DNA from: Nymphalis io
Lineage: Eukaryota > Arthropoda > Insecta > Lepidoptera > Nymphalidae
Reading direction: 5' to 3'
Assembly (NCBI RefSeq): GCF_905147045.1
Contig: NC_065917.1
Location: forward strand, 3,054,501-3,118,500
DNA length: 64,000 nucleotides
The position numbers and the translations under genes are program-made. This document shows positions 32,795 to 43,374 of this stretch, in pieces. The stretch's first letter is position 1. Each line of letters begins with the position of its first letter. The notes beneath the pieces are model-generated. The model saw only the letters and a program-made list of their open reading frames with translations, ran no database searches and had not been told where the DNA came from.

Positions 32795-32990
32795 TTTTTT
32801 TTAACGCTGGAAAAACGCCTTACGCGTTTCCCCCACGGGAACAGTGGGGAGGTCTGTGGAGCTCGCCGGTGTCCAAGGCGCCGAGTGCGCCCCGAACATC
32901 GGAATACCCACTAAAAAACCAGCGGTACCCTTTCCGTTGGTTGCCTGGACGAGATCGCTATGTACCGATAAAGGCGCCAAAATTGTATAT
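32795..32990 (-). repeat. Family H retroelement 3' end, longest copy
   Basis: T-run, AACGCTGGAAAAACGCCTTA, CCCACGGGAACAGTGGGGAG, then GGCGCCGAGTGCGCC and ATCGGAATACCCAC. Antisense of a poly(A) 3' end. Confidence 0.65.
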
Positions 32991-33129
32991 TACTTTTATT
33001 TAGGCTGCATCCATGTTTTGTATTTTTTTTTCTTCTCTTTGTGGTGTACAATAAAGTATAAAGTAGTATTGGAAACATTGATAAAGAAAATCTTTATTTA
33101 TATTAATTTCGGTATACTTTAAAATAATG

Positions 33130-33239
33130 ATTTCACCAACCCGCATTGGAGCAGCGTGGTGGAATAAGCTCCAAACCTTCTCCTCAAAAAGGGAGAGGAG
33201 ACCTTAGCCCAGCAGCGGGACATTCACAGGCTGTCACTG
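33130..33239 (+). repeat. SINE-B, 5'-truncated, with target-site duplication
   Basis: TCACCAACCCGCATTGGAGC to CACAGGCTGTCAC. TTAAAATAATG is duplicated at 33119-33129 and 33240-33250, so the truncation arose at insertion. Confidence 0.93.
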
Positions 33240-33327
33240 TTAAAATAATGGTGAGCTGTACGAATTGTATTCTAACTAATGTTATAAACGCGGAAGTGGG
33301 TTTGTTTGTTACACGGTGTATCAAAAA

Positions 33328-33450
33328 CGGGCACACGGGACGTAACATCTTAGTTCCCAAGGTTGGTGGCGCATTGGCTATGTAAGCTATGTAAGGAACT
33401 GTTGATATTAACATCGCCAATGTCCACCGTGAGGTGGTCCACTTGCAAGT
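33328..33450 (+). repeat. SINE-C, central fragment
   Basis: GGCACACGGGACGTAACATC, TTCCCAAGGTTGGTGGCGC and CGTGAGGTGGTCCACTTG. Confidence 0.75.
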
Positions 33451-33934
33451 TGGTATCTAACACCCACGCAATCCTCAAACACAAAGTCTCGGCCGAAAAT
33501 TATACTATATATATAATATTATAAATATCGTTTCGTCTGTATTCGTTTTAAAAATATATTATTGTTGTTTAGAAAATGGTAGTTTTATATTTATTGCGTA
33601 TGTTTTTGGCACGCTTGTCGGTTTTTTTATTTTTATTTTTAAATTAAATGTAGTTTCGGTTTCGTGAACGTATATAACTGTTTATCTTAATGTAAGATAA
33701 ACATATTTATTGTGATCGAACTTTGGATTCGTCTGGTTCGAGATATCAGAACGGGAAGACGTTTTAGAGAAACTGTTGTAAGATTAGTGTTCCAAAATTC
33801 TCGAGTGAGATTCGAAGTGAATTCTCATAGAATAGCAATGATTTGATAATATCAAGTTTACCTCAATAGCTCTATGGTTGGTATCGCTGGTTCGATCCAG
33901 CTGTGTTATTCAGTAAGAACTCATTTCATTACTC

Positions 33935-34065
33935 TTCCTGAAATGTTGAAAACTTATGTTGATATACTATTTTGACGCGTGTATTCTTGTAATGTTATGA
34001 TTATAACGGTCAATATCGCATATCACTTTCTGACGTTTCAAGAGCGTTTTCTGCGGTGGGTCTCG
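33935..34065. mobile_element. Family J palindromic MITE-like element, copy 2
   Basis: ATACTATTTTGACGCGTGTA, TTCTTGTAATGTTATGATTA and AACGGTCAATATCGCATATC are the inverse of copy 1. Confidence 0.7.
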
Positions 34066-34069
34066 AGTT

Positions 34070-34790
34070 TTTTCTTATTGAATAGCCGTCTAATCCCTTG
34101 GGATGTCCTGGGTCCTGGGTTTGTCCTGGCACACGTATAATTGAAGGGGGTTAATAGGAATGTCAGTGAATCCCATAAAAATGGGATTCGCAATTTTTTT
34201 TTTTCTAATGTTACTTTTCGAACAGTTAATTCGTCTTTTTTATTGTGTAAAGATATTTTTTGACGACAATATCCCGAGACAGTATCGAACCTACGACTTC
34301 TACATCGCAACGACACGTTTCGAAAACCATTGCGCTATTGAAGCTTTCGAGACATGTTGACCTTTTATGTGTATAATTATACATAGCAAAGCGTTTAATG
34401 TATGTAACATAAGACCTTTTAATATATTTCGTAGTAAAAAAATTTAAAAAAAAATCACTCATTTCGCTCGGTATCAGATAATTTCGTAATTATTTCGTAA
34501 CACACATCCAATTCGTTTTAAAATTATTCATTGCTTTTATATTGCGCAATATACATATAATTTAAACCTCTCGAATGATCGAGGCTGTATATATATTGGA
34601 CGCTTAGCGCTAGTTTAAACTAATATTATAAAGAGATGAGATTTGATTTATTGTATGTATGTTTGTAATGGATTAACTCAAAAACTATATATAAGCCGAA
34701 TTTTACTATTAAAAAGTTAAAGATCCTTACGAAAATTGCATTAATGTAATCCAAGGTAATTAAAAATTTTGCTATAAAATATGTAATAAT
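34070..34790. other. Intron sequence with no recognised feature
   Basis: AT-rich. Short frames on both strands look random. A weak family D-like start (TGTATGTATGTTTGTAATGG) is at 34653. Confidence 0.4.
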
Positions 34791-34800
34791 TGTAAGATAC

Positions 34801-34900
34801 AGTAACAGTCTGTTAATGTCCCACTGCTGGGCTAAGGCCTCCTCTCCCTTTTGAGGTTTGGAACTTATTCCACAACGCAATGAAATTAGACACATGCAGA
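34801..34900 (-). repeat. SINE-B 3' half, left arm of a head-to-head pair
   Basis: AGTAACAGTCTGTTAATGTC to TTAGACACATGCAGA. Its mirror copy begins at 34942, across a ~40-bp spacer. Confidence 0.88.
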
Positions 34901-34941
34901 TTTTTGACTTTGACTTTATTAGGTAAAAAATACATAAATTA
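34901..34941. repeat. Spacer with a TTTGAC tandem, family K-like tail
   Basis: TTTTTGACTTTGACTTTATT resembles the K tail and separates the two SINE-B arms. Confidence 0.4.
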
Positions 34942-35088
34942 GATGCGTCTAATTTCACTGAAATTCAGCCACATGTGTATTCCACCAACCCGCATTGGAG
35001 CAGCGTAATGGATTAAGCTCCACACCTCAAAAAGAGAGAGGAGAGGCCTTAGCCCAGCAGAGGAACATTCACAGGCTGTTACTGTACT
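34942..35088 (+). repeat. SINE-B 3' half, right arm of a head-to-head pair
   Basis: ATGCGTCTAATTTCACTGAA to CACAGGCTGTTACTGTAC. Inverted relative to 34801-34900. Confidence 0.9.
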
Positions 35089-35403
35089 AACGTTAGCAGT
35101 TGTCTGTTAGCGATTGGGACCCGTTCACGTTTGTCGCTACGTTCAGGTCATTCAATAACGACATTGCGCCATATTTTTTTAGTATTAAACTTTAATTATA
35201 CGTATTGATATCTACTTTCTCTTTATTTATTACTGGTTTTCGCTCGTGACCTTTTGGCTGGTGTTATATGTCCTTTATGCACCCGTGACAACGTGATTAC
35301 ACTTTGACAAATCATACCATATTTGTATTTATAATATTTGTTCCGATATTATTTTTTAATTTCAAATTTGGTGTCTACATTGTCGAATTGGTCACATACT
35401 GAA

Positions 35404-35502
35404 ATTGGTCACCATAAACGTTGGCACTGCTAGGAATATTATCAATCTCAAATATGCCCAATGCGCCACCAACATTGGGTAATAAGATACTATGTCCCTT
35501 GA
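35404..35502 (-). repeat. SINE-C, central fragment
   Basis: TTGGTCACCATAAACGTTGG and CCCAATGCGCCACCAACATT. Confidence 0.72.
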
Positions 35503-35507
35503 TATTT

Positions 35508-35756
35508 GACGAGTTGGCGTGGTTCGTAGATTGCCTTTCACGCCGAAAGTTGTGGATTTGATGAAGACATTTGTTTGCATGAACATGTCTGTTTATCCTG
35601 AGTCTGGGTGTAAAAATCTATATAAGTATGTATTTACAAAAGAAAAGTAGTATATGTAGTATATCAGTTGTCTGGTTTCCATAGTACCAGCTCTGTACAA
35701 GCTTAATTTGGGATCAGATGGCGAGTGTGAAAATTGTCCCAGGATATTATTATTAT
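35508..35756 (+). repeat. SINE-A with a degraded head
   Basis: GACGAGTTGGCGTGG then TTGCCTTTCACGCCGAAAGT. Most of the B-box region is deleted, while the core and (ATT)n tail are intact. Confidence 0.9.
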
Positions 35757-35759
35757 ATA

Positions 35760-36880
35760 TAACTTATATTATATTTTCAAGTGTTACATTTTTTCGTTTC
35801 GTTTTCCGCTCTTGCGTATCAGATCGTATATAAATGCCATTACTTAACCATGTTGAGCAAGTGCCACGAGCCGGACGAACTGGTTTTGGACGTTGGAGCT
35901 GATCGAGCGAATGTATACAGATAAATGTTATCGAAATGTATGTCTGTGTATATCAAAATAACCTTTTTAGTTCATAAGGTCATTTCCGTTTTACCAAAAT
36001 CAAAATAATAATTTTTAACAAAACTATGGTATAATGATATAAATGCAAAAGTAACCACTGAATTGATTTTGATAAAATTTTTGGTATGAAGACTTGAGCT
36101 TCAATGAAGGACATAGGCATTTTTTTATAGTTAACAGCGTATTGGTTACACGCGGGCGAAGCCGAGGAATAACTAATATTTTATATTCGTGTACGATAAA
36201 ATGGTAGATTTCGAAGGATTTTCGTTCGCAAAATGAATTCCACGGTGTCGAAGCCCCGGTTTTCGCTAGTAAATAATGAATATACAATGTCACATTTGAT
36301 CGTCTTCAAGGATGTCCTCGTGACGAGCTGTTATTTTTTTCTGTTTTCACGTCTTAATCGATGGATTCTATAATATTAAATTTTTCATTCGGATTATTAT
36401 AATAGTTGGATTTACGTTTCTCGTTCTAATAGCCGATTCGCTGTTTTGTATATATCTTTTGGTGTTCATTTGTTATGTAATTGTTTTTATAATGCAATCG
36501 ATAATTATAGTTCACTTTGCGGTTTTAGACAACGAGTTTGAGGGGTTAGAAGGTGTTGGATTTCAAAAAGTAGTGTCTTCCAATGGGATTCAAGCTTCAC
36601 AGCGAATTTTATCAAAATCGGTTCAATTGTTTAGCCGTGAAAGCGTAACTGACGTTACTTTCGAACTTACAATATTGTACTATAGAATGGATATTGTTTT
36701 TATGGTTGAGTCTTTGTTTGATTGTATACGGCGTTGCGTCTGCTTATATTTACGCGGGACGAAAAATCAGATGACTTCGAAATCGGTTATATCAAGAAAC
36801 GATTAGACAGGTTAAATGTCACGGCACGCGTGTCCCGCGTATTCGGACAACGTCATTAAAGCTATATTGATTACCTTATT
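35760..36880. other. Intron sequence with family D pieces
   Basis: D-like words at 36060-36150 (TTGATTTTGATAAAATTTTT) and 36590-36660 (TTTATCAAAATCGGTTCAAT). The latter explains part of a 115-codon frame at 36459-36806, which I do not consider a gene. Confidence 0.45.
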
Positions 36881-36985
36881 GTCCGGTCTTCGCACGGGTA
36901 GATAAGGAGAAAAATGTATTATGGATAGGGTTTGCGTGAAATCCGTTCTTAGTGAGCGTCTACGTTAGGAAAGGAGAACTGTGCT
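36880..36985 (+). repeat. Family I fragment
   Basis: TCTTCGCACGGGTAGATAAG, GATAGGGTTTGCGTGAAATC, CGTTCTTAGTGAGCGTCTAC. The same order is at 40520-40610. Confidence 0.65.
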
Positions 36986-37104
36986 TATTATATATAGACT
37001 ATAGACAAAGGTATATAACAATATACATAAATATACATTGAGATTAGATGATCGCACATTGATGTTGATTCTAGTGTTCTTGTGTCTTTATGAACTAACA
37101 TCGT

Positions 37105-37222
37105 TCCTCACTCGTGATATGTCGTAAATCGATTTACGATGTTACGCTATTTTGATACGTGTGTCATTTAAATCTTATAATTATTATAGTCAATGTCGCT
37201 TATAACTTTCTGATATAACGCA
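37105..37222. mobile_element. Family J palindromic MITE-like element, copy 3
   Basis: GATATGTCGTAAATCGATTT, ACGCTATTTTGATACGTGTG and AGTCAATGTCGCTTATAAC. Confidence 0.55.
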
Positions 37223-37248
37223 ACCGTGATCAGCAATCCGATGAGTGT

Positions 37249-37513
37249 TTACTTGGTGGTGTTGGGTTTTGTAAGTCACATCATACATTCTACCGTCAAA
37301 CGGCAATACTGAGTGTTGTGTTCCGATTTGAAGGGTGAGTGAGACAGTGTAACTGCAGGCACAAGGGACATAACATCTTAGTTCCCAATTCAAGTGGTGC
37401 ATTGGCGATTGGAGAAATGGTGATCATTTCTTACAATGTCAAAGTTTGTAGGTTACCATGATCGCTTACTATCAGGTATCATCTGTCCACCTACCTAATA
37501 CCATAAAAAAAAA
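37249..37513 (+). repeat. SINE-C, near full length, diverged
   Basis: CTTGGTGGTGTTGGGTTTTG, GATTTGAAGGGTGAGTGAGA, AACATCTTAGTTCCCAAT and an A-tail after CCTAATACCAT. Confidence 0.85.
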
Positions 37514-37783
37514 CTTGTTCTTTCAATATATTCATCCTGAAGTGGTAATTACATTGTTACGACATTCTTTATAAACGCCGCATATTATATATTTTTCTTT
37601 ATATACTCATTAAAGATGCCATTTGACCTTTGATCCTAATTAAATTTTTAAATATATGTAAAATTCGTCTCATACCTGTTTCAAATCCGTTTTTGTGACA
37701 ATAATTTTCAATGACAAAAAATAGATGACGACTTGCGTGACACGAGCGAGATTGGGTAAGATTTAAAGTAATTCCATATAATA

Positions 37784-37848
37784 CAAATGTCTGTTAGCGA
37801 TGGCGACCGTTTACCATCAAGTGTCCTATTTGCGAGTCCACCTAGAAA
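37784..37848 (+). repeat. SINE-C, 3' fragment
   Basis: GCGACCGTTTACCATCAAGT and CCTATTTGCGAGTCCACC. Confidence 0.6.
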
Positions 37849-37849
37849 T

Positions 37850-38240
37850 GTTAAATGAATTAATAATCGGCTGAAACGAATCCAAATATTCATAACGTGA
37901 CCATGGAATTTAAATTTATTCATGTATTATCCAGTAATCGTTCTTATATACAGTCTATATTATTTAAATTTTATGTAAATAAGACTTCACATGCCGATAA
38001 TGTTCAATAAATACATAATACATTGTTAAATGTGCTTGTAAAACAATAAAGGTATGTTATTCTCAATCACGTGTTTATGTTATATGTGTGTTATAAATTA
38101 CTTGTTTCCGACCGCGACTTTGCCTGTGTGAGGAGGGGAGAAAAAGGGTTTTTAGGGTACCTTTTGTGGTTTTTGTATCCCTGATAACGTGTATGCAAAA
38201 TTTAATGATGATCCATTGAGTAGTAAATATCTATTAAGAT
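37850..38240. other. AT-rich intron sequence; D-like trace at its end
   Basis: TCCCTGATAACGTGTATGCA (38180) is shared with 22918. Otherwise nothing recognised. Confidence 0.4.
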
Positions 38241-38242
38241 TA

Positions 38243-38438
38243 GAATGGTGGTAGGTACGGTACCACCCAGGTTATCAGATAGTAAACCGCAAAATAGCAG
38301 TACTTGGTATTGTTGTGTTCCGGTTTGAATGGTGAGTGAGGCAGTGTAATTACAGGCACAAGGGACATAACATCTTAGTTTCCAAATTGGTGGCGCATTG
38401 GCGATGTAAGCGATGGCTAACATTTCTTACTACAGCTA
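38243..38438 (+). repeat. SINE-C, left part, split by SINE-B
   Basis: AATGGTGGTAGGTACGGTAC to GCGATGGCTAACATTTCTTA. The element resumes at 38747. Confidence 0.93.
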
Positions 38439-38735
38439 AAAGCCGAGATGGCCCAGTGGTAAGAACGCAGAATCTTAACCGATGATCGTGGGTTCAAGCC
38501 CGGGCAAGCACCGCTGAATTTTCATGTGCTTAATTTGTAATTATAATTCATCTCGTGCTTTACGGTGAAGGAAAACATCGTGAGGAAACCTGCATGTCTA
38601 ATTTCACTGAAATTCTGCCACATGTGTATTCCACCACACCGCACTGGAGCAGCGTGGTGGAATAAGCTCCAAAACCTTCTTAAAAAAGGAGAGGAGGCCT
38701 TAGCCCAGCAGTGGGACATTCACAGGCTGTTACGA
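38439..38735 (+). repeat. SINE-B inserted into SINE-C, with duplication
   Basis: Head GCCGAGATGGCCCAGTGG to CACAGGCTGTTACGA. TACTACAGCTA (38428-38438) and TACTACGGCTA (38736-38746) are the duplication, one mismatch. Confidence 0.95.
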
Positions 38736-38746
38736 TACTACGGCTA

Positions 38747-38819
38747 TGTCTATAGGCGTTGGTGACCACTTACCATCAAGTGGCCCATATGCTCCTCAAC
38801 CTAATATACAATAAAAAAA
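38747..38819 (+). repeat. SINE-C, right part, after SINE-B insertion
   Basis: TGTCTATAGGCGTTGGTGAC, the hairpin CCACTTACCATCAAGTGG and an A-tail. Confidence 0.92.
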
Positions 38820-38984
38820 TATCTGTAAGCGTAATAATCAAACGAACAATCGCTCGAGTTTTTAACATTAGTATATTAAAATAAAGCTATAAAAGCGTTA
38901 TATTTTACTCAATAGCACGTTATAATAATAAAATGTTATATATTTACGGTCACATTTAATTCATCGTTAAAATCGTTAACGATA

Positions 38985-39040
38985 ACTTATTTGAAAAGTA
39001 GCGGACCGAGTCGAGAACCTTGAGGGACACCCAAGTGTTA
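38985..39040 (-). mobile_element. LINE reverse-transcriptase scrap
   Basis: The minus strand reads LGVPQGSRLGPLLF, a textbook GVPQGS reverse-transcriptase motif. A stop lies three codons before it and the frame ends soon after. It differs from the CR1/Jockey-type LINE at 57553 and may be another family. Confidence 0.55.
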
Positions 39041-39139
39041 TTTCAATAAGAACAATCTAAATATCGATTTTTATATGGCTTTATAACATTGAAGTACAGA
39101 GGAATTATATTACTTTTTACAAATGCAGATTTCAAGAGC

Positions 39140-39383
39140 CGAGATGTCCCAGTGGTAAGAACCAATGATCGTGGGTTCAAACCCGGGCAAAGCACCACTG
39201 AATTTTCATGTGCTTAATTTGTGATTATAACTCATAAACGTCGTTAGGAAACCTGAATGTGTCTAATTTCACTGGAATTCAGCCACACGTGTGACAAAAC
39301 CTTCTCCTCAAAAAGAGAAGAGGAGGCTTTTAGCCCAGCGAGTGAGTCAGAGTGAGACATTCACAGGCTGCTACGGTTACGGT
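39140..39383 (+). repeat. SINE-B with internal deletions and 13-bp duplication
   Basis: Head CGAGATGTCCCAGTGG to CAGGCTGCTACGGTTACGG. AGATTTCAAGAGC is at 39127-39139 and 39384-39396. Confidence 0.93.
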
Positions 39384-39399
39384 AGATTTCAAGAGCAAT

Positions 39400-40165
39400 G
39401 ATTTGTTTTTTTTTTTTATGTATGACGTTTGGAGAAATGATATGAGAAATCAAGATCGAATTGAAATGCAAATTCTTTGACGCGTAATCGTTTCTGTAAT
39501 TTTTAGCATTTTAGGCGTTTTATTTCAGTTTCTTGTGCGCTTATTAATATATTTTTTTTTTATGATTTCTCTGTTAATATCTAAATATTATAGGTATACT
39601 AAAGAAATTTTATTATATCGAGTAATTGCTTGTTCTGTTAACTTTGTAAACTTTGTTGTTTAAAATTCATACAAAATAATCGCTTTCAAGTTGAAATTGT
39701 AGAAAATCCTTTCTTATCGAATGTTTACGTGATAAAATGTACTTTTATTCAAAATTTCACTTTTCTGTACTCTGTAGTTTTAGGTCAGCGTCGATAGCCG
39801 GACAGGACAAATGATTATATATATATATATATATATAATTTAAGATTAAAGTCATGGACAGCAACACTGAGTTTTCCAATCGGAACAAACTTAATCTATC
39901 TTAAAGCCTTTCTTAAACTTGAAGTAAGTTTAAGAAACGAACATATATAAACGAATAACTTAAACACGAGTAAAGTATATATAAAAAGTATATATATAAA
40001 GCAATATGTTTGACACAATCCGTTATGTTTTGTAACAGTATTTAGTTCAAATCGTGATATGTATAAGACCTTAACATATAAACGTTTTAATATAATACAT
40101 AACTAATGTTCACAGTGTATTTGTACGACAATGTCTTTTATAATACATGGTATAGTTGAAAACAT
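39400..40165. other. AT-rich unique sequence with an (AT)n run
   Basis: An (AT)n tract lies at 39815-39837. No gene or repeat family was recognised. Confidence 0.5.
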
Positions 40166-40187
40166 TCGATTGTTATCGGTACTTAAG

Positions 40188-40447
40188 TACCGAGATGGTA
40201 ACAACGTGTGAATCTTAACCGATGATCGTGGGTTCGAACCCGGGCAAGCGCCGCTGAATTTTCATGTGCTTAATTTGTGATTATAATTTATATCGTGCTT
40301 TACGGTGAAGGAAAACATCGTGAGGAAACCTGCATGTGTCTAATTTCAGTGGAATTCAGCCACACACGTGACAAAAACCTCCTCCTCAAAAAGAGAAGAG
40401 GAGGCCTTTAGCCCAGCAGTGGGACGTTCACAGGCTGTTACGGTACG
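40188..40447 (+). repeat. SINE-B with duplication
   Basis: ACCGAGATGGTAACAACG to GTTCACAGGCTGTTACGG. GATTGTTATCG is at 40168-40178 and 40448-40458. Ten non-SINE bases precede the head. Confidence 0.93.
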
Positions 40448-40499
40448 GATTGTTATCGCTTCGAATAAGATTGATTTTGTGAAGAAGATTATATACAAG

Positions 40500-40695
40500 A
40501 CTAGCTAATTTTCCCGGCTTCGCTTTCGCTTCGCTTCGGGTAGATAAGAAGAGAAACGTATTTTGAATGGGATTTGCGTAAAATCCGTTCTTTGGGAGCG
40601 TCTACGTTGGAGACGGAGTAACTTTGACAAATTTCAAGTCAATCGGGCGGATAGTTTAGGAGATCTCGTGATGAGTGATATTTCGCTTATATATA
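40500..40695 (+). repeat. Family I copy
   Basis: ACTAGCTAATTTTCCCGGC, GATTTGCGTAAAATCCGTTC and TAGTTTAGGAGATCTCGTGA. A shorter relative is at 10660-10745. Confidence 0.65.
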
Positions 40696-40699
40696 CATA

Positions 40700-41180
40700 A
40701 CATTAATAAATTAATTAATTTGTCTAATGTTCCAGCTATTTAAAATTCATATACTTCAATTAAGAAGATGTTTTCATTAAGTACATGAATGATTTTGATT
40801 TAATTACTAATTCGTGTATATAGGCCGTTTATTTATTATATCTTAAATGTTTTAAAACGTGAAACATGAAGGTACAATGTGTGTAGTGTTAAGGTGTTTT
40901 ATTGACCGTTTGTTATCCAATAACGTACAAAAAAATTACTTCTAAATATCGATTTAGATAATTTATTAAAATATAATTAAATAATAATAAAATAAAAAGT
41001 TTTTATTATCATGAAAGAGTATACTTTGTTTTGACTTAAGAGAATGGCGTCAATTGGCATAGTATGTGACAGTCACCACCCGAATTGTTGAATGAAATTA
41101 TTGCAATTCATATCAAATACCTGAATGATTGTAAATTAATTGTATGTCAGTAGCAACTGTAGACTAAATTCAACTTAATG
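40700..41180. other. AT-rich unique sequence upstream of the tRNA gene
   Basis: No exon or repeat recognised. Confidence 0.5.
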
Positions 41181-41186
41181 ATTACA

Positions 41187-41258
41187 TCCTCGGTAGTATA
41201 GTGGTAAGTATCCCAGCCTGTCACGCGGGAGACCGGGGTTCGATTCCCCGCCGTGGAG
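41187..41258 (+). tRNA. tRNA-Asp (GTC), possibly degenerate
   Basis: A 72-base cloverleaf with A box TAGTATAGTGGTAAG, anticodon loop CTGTCAC (anticodon GTC) and B box GGTTCGATTCC closing on CCGG/CCCG. It decodes Asp. Two stems are imperfect: U4-U69 in the acceptor stem and A-G at the middle of the anticodon stem. Animal tRNA-Asp normally pairs both. No CCA is encoded, as expected in eukaryotes. A T-run begins ~6 bases downstream, a Pol III terminator. There is no SINE body or ATT tail, so it is not a SINE head. It lies in the larp intron, on the same strand. It may be a functional gene or a recent pseudogene. Confidence 0.88.
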
Positions 41259-41264
41259 TTAAAT

Positions 41265-41274
41265 TTTTTTTTTA
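41265..41274 (+). terminator. Pol III T-run terminator of tRNA-Asp
   Basis: An uninterrupted run of at least nine T residues starts just after the tRNA 3' end. Confidence 0.8.
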
Positions 41275-41387
41275 TTATATACTAGCCTCTTTCACTTCAT
41301 ATTTTAATTAGCGTAGGTTAAATATTAAACCATTTCTAAAGATTTTTTTATTTTATATAATAAATAAATAAAATTGGTAAGGTTTTG

Positions 41388-41570
41388 AAAGTCAGCGAAG
41401 TTGTTATCGGAACTTTGTAAGTTAAATTAAAGTGTATATAAGTGGTTAAGTGTAATAGTGTTGTGTTATATATAGAGATGTATTAATCGAGAACTGTTCG
41501 TAGTGCGTAATACAGCAGAGGTATTAGCGAATCGCGTGGAATATGTAAAAATAAGGTTTTTTTATCTTTA
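41388..41570 (+). repeat. Family G, one arm of a distant inverted pair
   Basis: GAAGTTGTTATCGGAACTTT, TGTATATAAGTGGTTAAGTG, GAGATGTATTAATCGAGAAC and TACAGCAGAGGTATTAGCG. The reverse complement lies at 45770-45940. Confidence 0.8.
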
Positions 41571-41730
41571 TTCGTTGTATTTATTTGAAGAATAAATAAT
41601 ATTTTTTGTTAAATTAATTATCATTGTCAATGAAAAGCTGCTTATTAATTTTTCAGAGAATGTCAAAATAGTTAAACAGTGACACAACCGTTTATAATTA
41701 ATTCATTCAGTGCTAAAAGGTCCAATATAG

Positions 41731-41957
41731 GTTTACTGGTGGTAGAGTTATGTGCAAGCTCGTCTAGGTAGATACCACCCACTCATCAGATATTCTACCG
41801 CGAAACAGCAGTACTTGGTATTGTCGTGTTCCGGTTTGAAGGGTGAATAAGCCAGTGTAATTACAGGCACAAGGGACATAACATCTTAGTTCCCAAGGTT
41901 GATGGCGCATTGGCGATGTAAGCGATGGTTAACATTTCTCACAATGCAAATGTCAAA
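41731..41957 (+). repeat. SINE-C lacking its 3' end
   Basis: TTTACTGGTGGTAGAGTTAT to TTAACATTTCTCACAATGC. Hairpin and A-tail are gone. Confidence 0.9.
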
Positions 41958-42225
41958 ATGATAAAATTTGGTATTAAGCAAGTTGAACACCGGAAACTTA
42001 AATAAACTGAAAATTACATTTTGATGTGTAAAAATAGCGGCATTTTTATATATGTTTTGTAATCCATTAATCCGCTTTTGGCGTTTACTACATTCGGTGT
42101 TTGCGAAAAAGCCTTTGTCATGTTGGGCCCAAGATACTATGAAAGACTGGAATGTGGAGTAATTTGATTACCCATTCTGCGATTACCGTACATACACTTA
42201 TATCATCATTTATATACTTGGTATT

Positions 42226-43040
42226 TAAATTTTTTTTTTTTTTATATTCGCCGGGAGGGCAAATGACTCTACTCCACCTGATGGTAAGTGGTAGTAGAGT
42301 CCAAACGCGACGACGGCCAGTACAGACGGGAAAAACGTTCTGCACTAGCCGCCATCGCCTTGCCGGCCCGCAAGATGCCTCTTCACGCCTCGTTTGAAGG
42401 AACCCGGGTTGTAAGAGGAGGGGAACACGTGAGCTGGTGGGGAATTCCATTTTTTGGAAGTGCGACAAAGAAAGGAGTTGCCAAATTTCTTTGTTCGCGA
42501 TGGAATTGATGTCACAGTAAGGCGGTGACATCGAGAACCAGCTCGCGTGGACTTAAGAAGGAAGGGGGAAGCAGGAATTAGAGAGAATAATTCCTCAGAG
42601 CACTCGCCGTGATACAGTCGATAGAAAGCGCTCAGTGCTGCTATCTCACGACGCAATTGTAAAGGTTCAAGGGTGTTTGTGACCTTTACGTCGCCAATAA
42701 TGCGTACGGCACGTCGCTGCAACCGGTCCAAGGCCTCAAGTAGGTACTTAGCGGAGCCATCCCAAAGGTGCGAGCAATATTCCACGCAAGACCGTACCTG
42801 TGTTTTGTACAGCAGGCACAGTTGTTGTGGCGTGAAAAAGCGCCGCACCTTGTTCAGAACTCCGAGTTTCCGTGAAGCTGTTTTTATAACAGCCTCGATG
42901 TAATCCCTTGGACTAAGGTCGCAGCGAACGTCAATCCCCAGCATGGCGATTTTGCTTTGCATCACCAGCGGAGTACCACAGAGGGAGGGAAGAGGGGAAA
43001 ATGTTGACTTTTTCGCCGTGAGAGCGCATACCTGTGTTAA
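42226..43040 (-). mobile_element. CR1/Jockey-type LINE, 5'-truncated copy
   Basis: It runs from a T-run (antisense A-tail) and the hairpin complement CCACCTGATGGTAAGTGG to TGTGTTAAATGAACATG. On the minus strand one open frame of about 230 codons (stop near 42345) covers the C-terminal part: a QVCALTAKK start, LSPRDYIEAVIKTASRKLGV, CLLYKTQVRSCVEYCSHLW and FKRGVKRHLAGRQG. This is the post-RT 'thumb' and C-terminal region. It is intact here, whereas the long copy at 57553 is frameshifted near its end. The polymerase core is missing. Confidence 0.93.
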
Positions 43041-43044
43041 ATGA

Positions 43045-43110
43045 ACATGTGTGGAACATAACGTGAACAAGAGTTGAACCCTGTGGAACCCTTTTCAGTG
43101 TGCAATAGTT
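43045..43110 (-). mobile_element. LINE reverse-transcriptase scrap adjacent to the LINE above
   Basis: The minus strand reads CTLKRVPQGSTLVHVMF, resembling the VPQGS motif of a different LINE. It is not collinear with the copy at 42226, so the two may be neighbours by chance or by fusion. Confidence 0.4.
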
Positions 43111-43119
43111 TAGTTGTTG

Positions 43120-43374
43120 TCGTCGGTTGGTAGATACTTGCCTTTCACGCCGAAGGTTGTCGGTTCGCTTCCCACCCAGTACAGACATTTGTGTGCATGA
43201 ACATGTCTGTTCGTCCTGAGTCTGGGTGTAATTATCTATATAAGTATGTATTTTACAAAAGAAAAGTAGTATATGTAGTATATCAGTTGTCTGGTTTCCA
43301 TAGTACGAGCTCTGCTTAGTTTGGGATCAGATGGCCGTGTGTGAATAATGTTCCAGGATATTATTATTATTATA
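43120..43374 (+). repeat. SINE-A, head 5'-truncated
   Basis: CGTCGGTTGGTAGATACTTG to GTTCCAGGATATTATTATT. A part of the TTAATTTGGG region is shortened. Confidence 0.92.

Noticed and set aside
35849..35923. 25-codon ORF (MLSKCHEPDELVLDV) as another alternative larp start
   Set aside because: It ends at a stop and the nearest GT is a poor donor with no phase support.
36459..36806. 115-residue ORF
   Set aside because: It covers a family D repeat piece and has no domain or conserved start; composition is like intron sequence.
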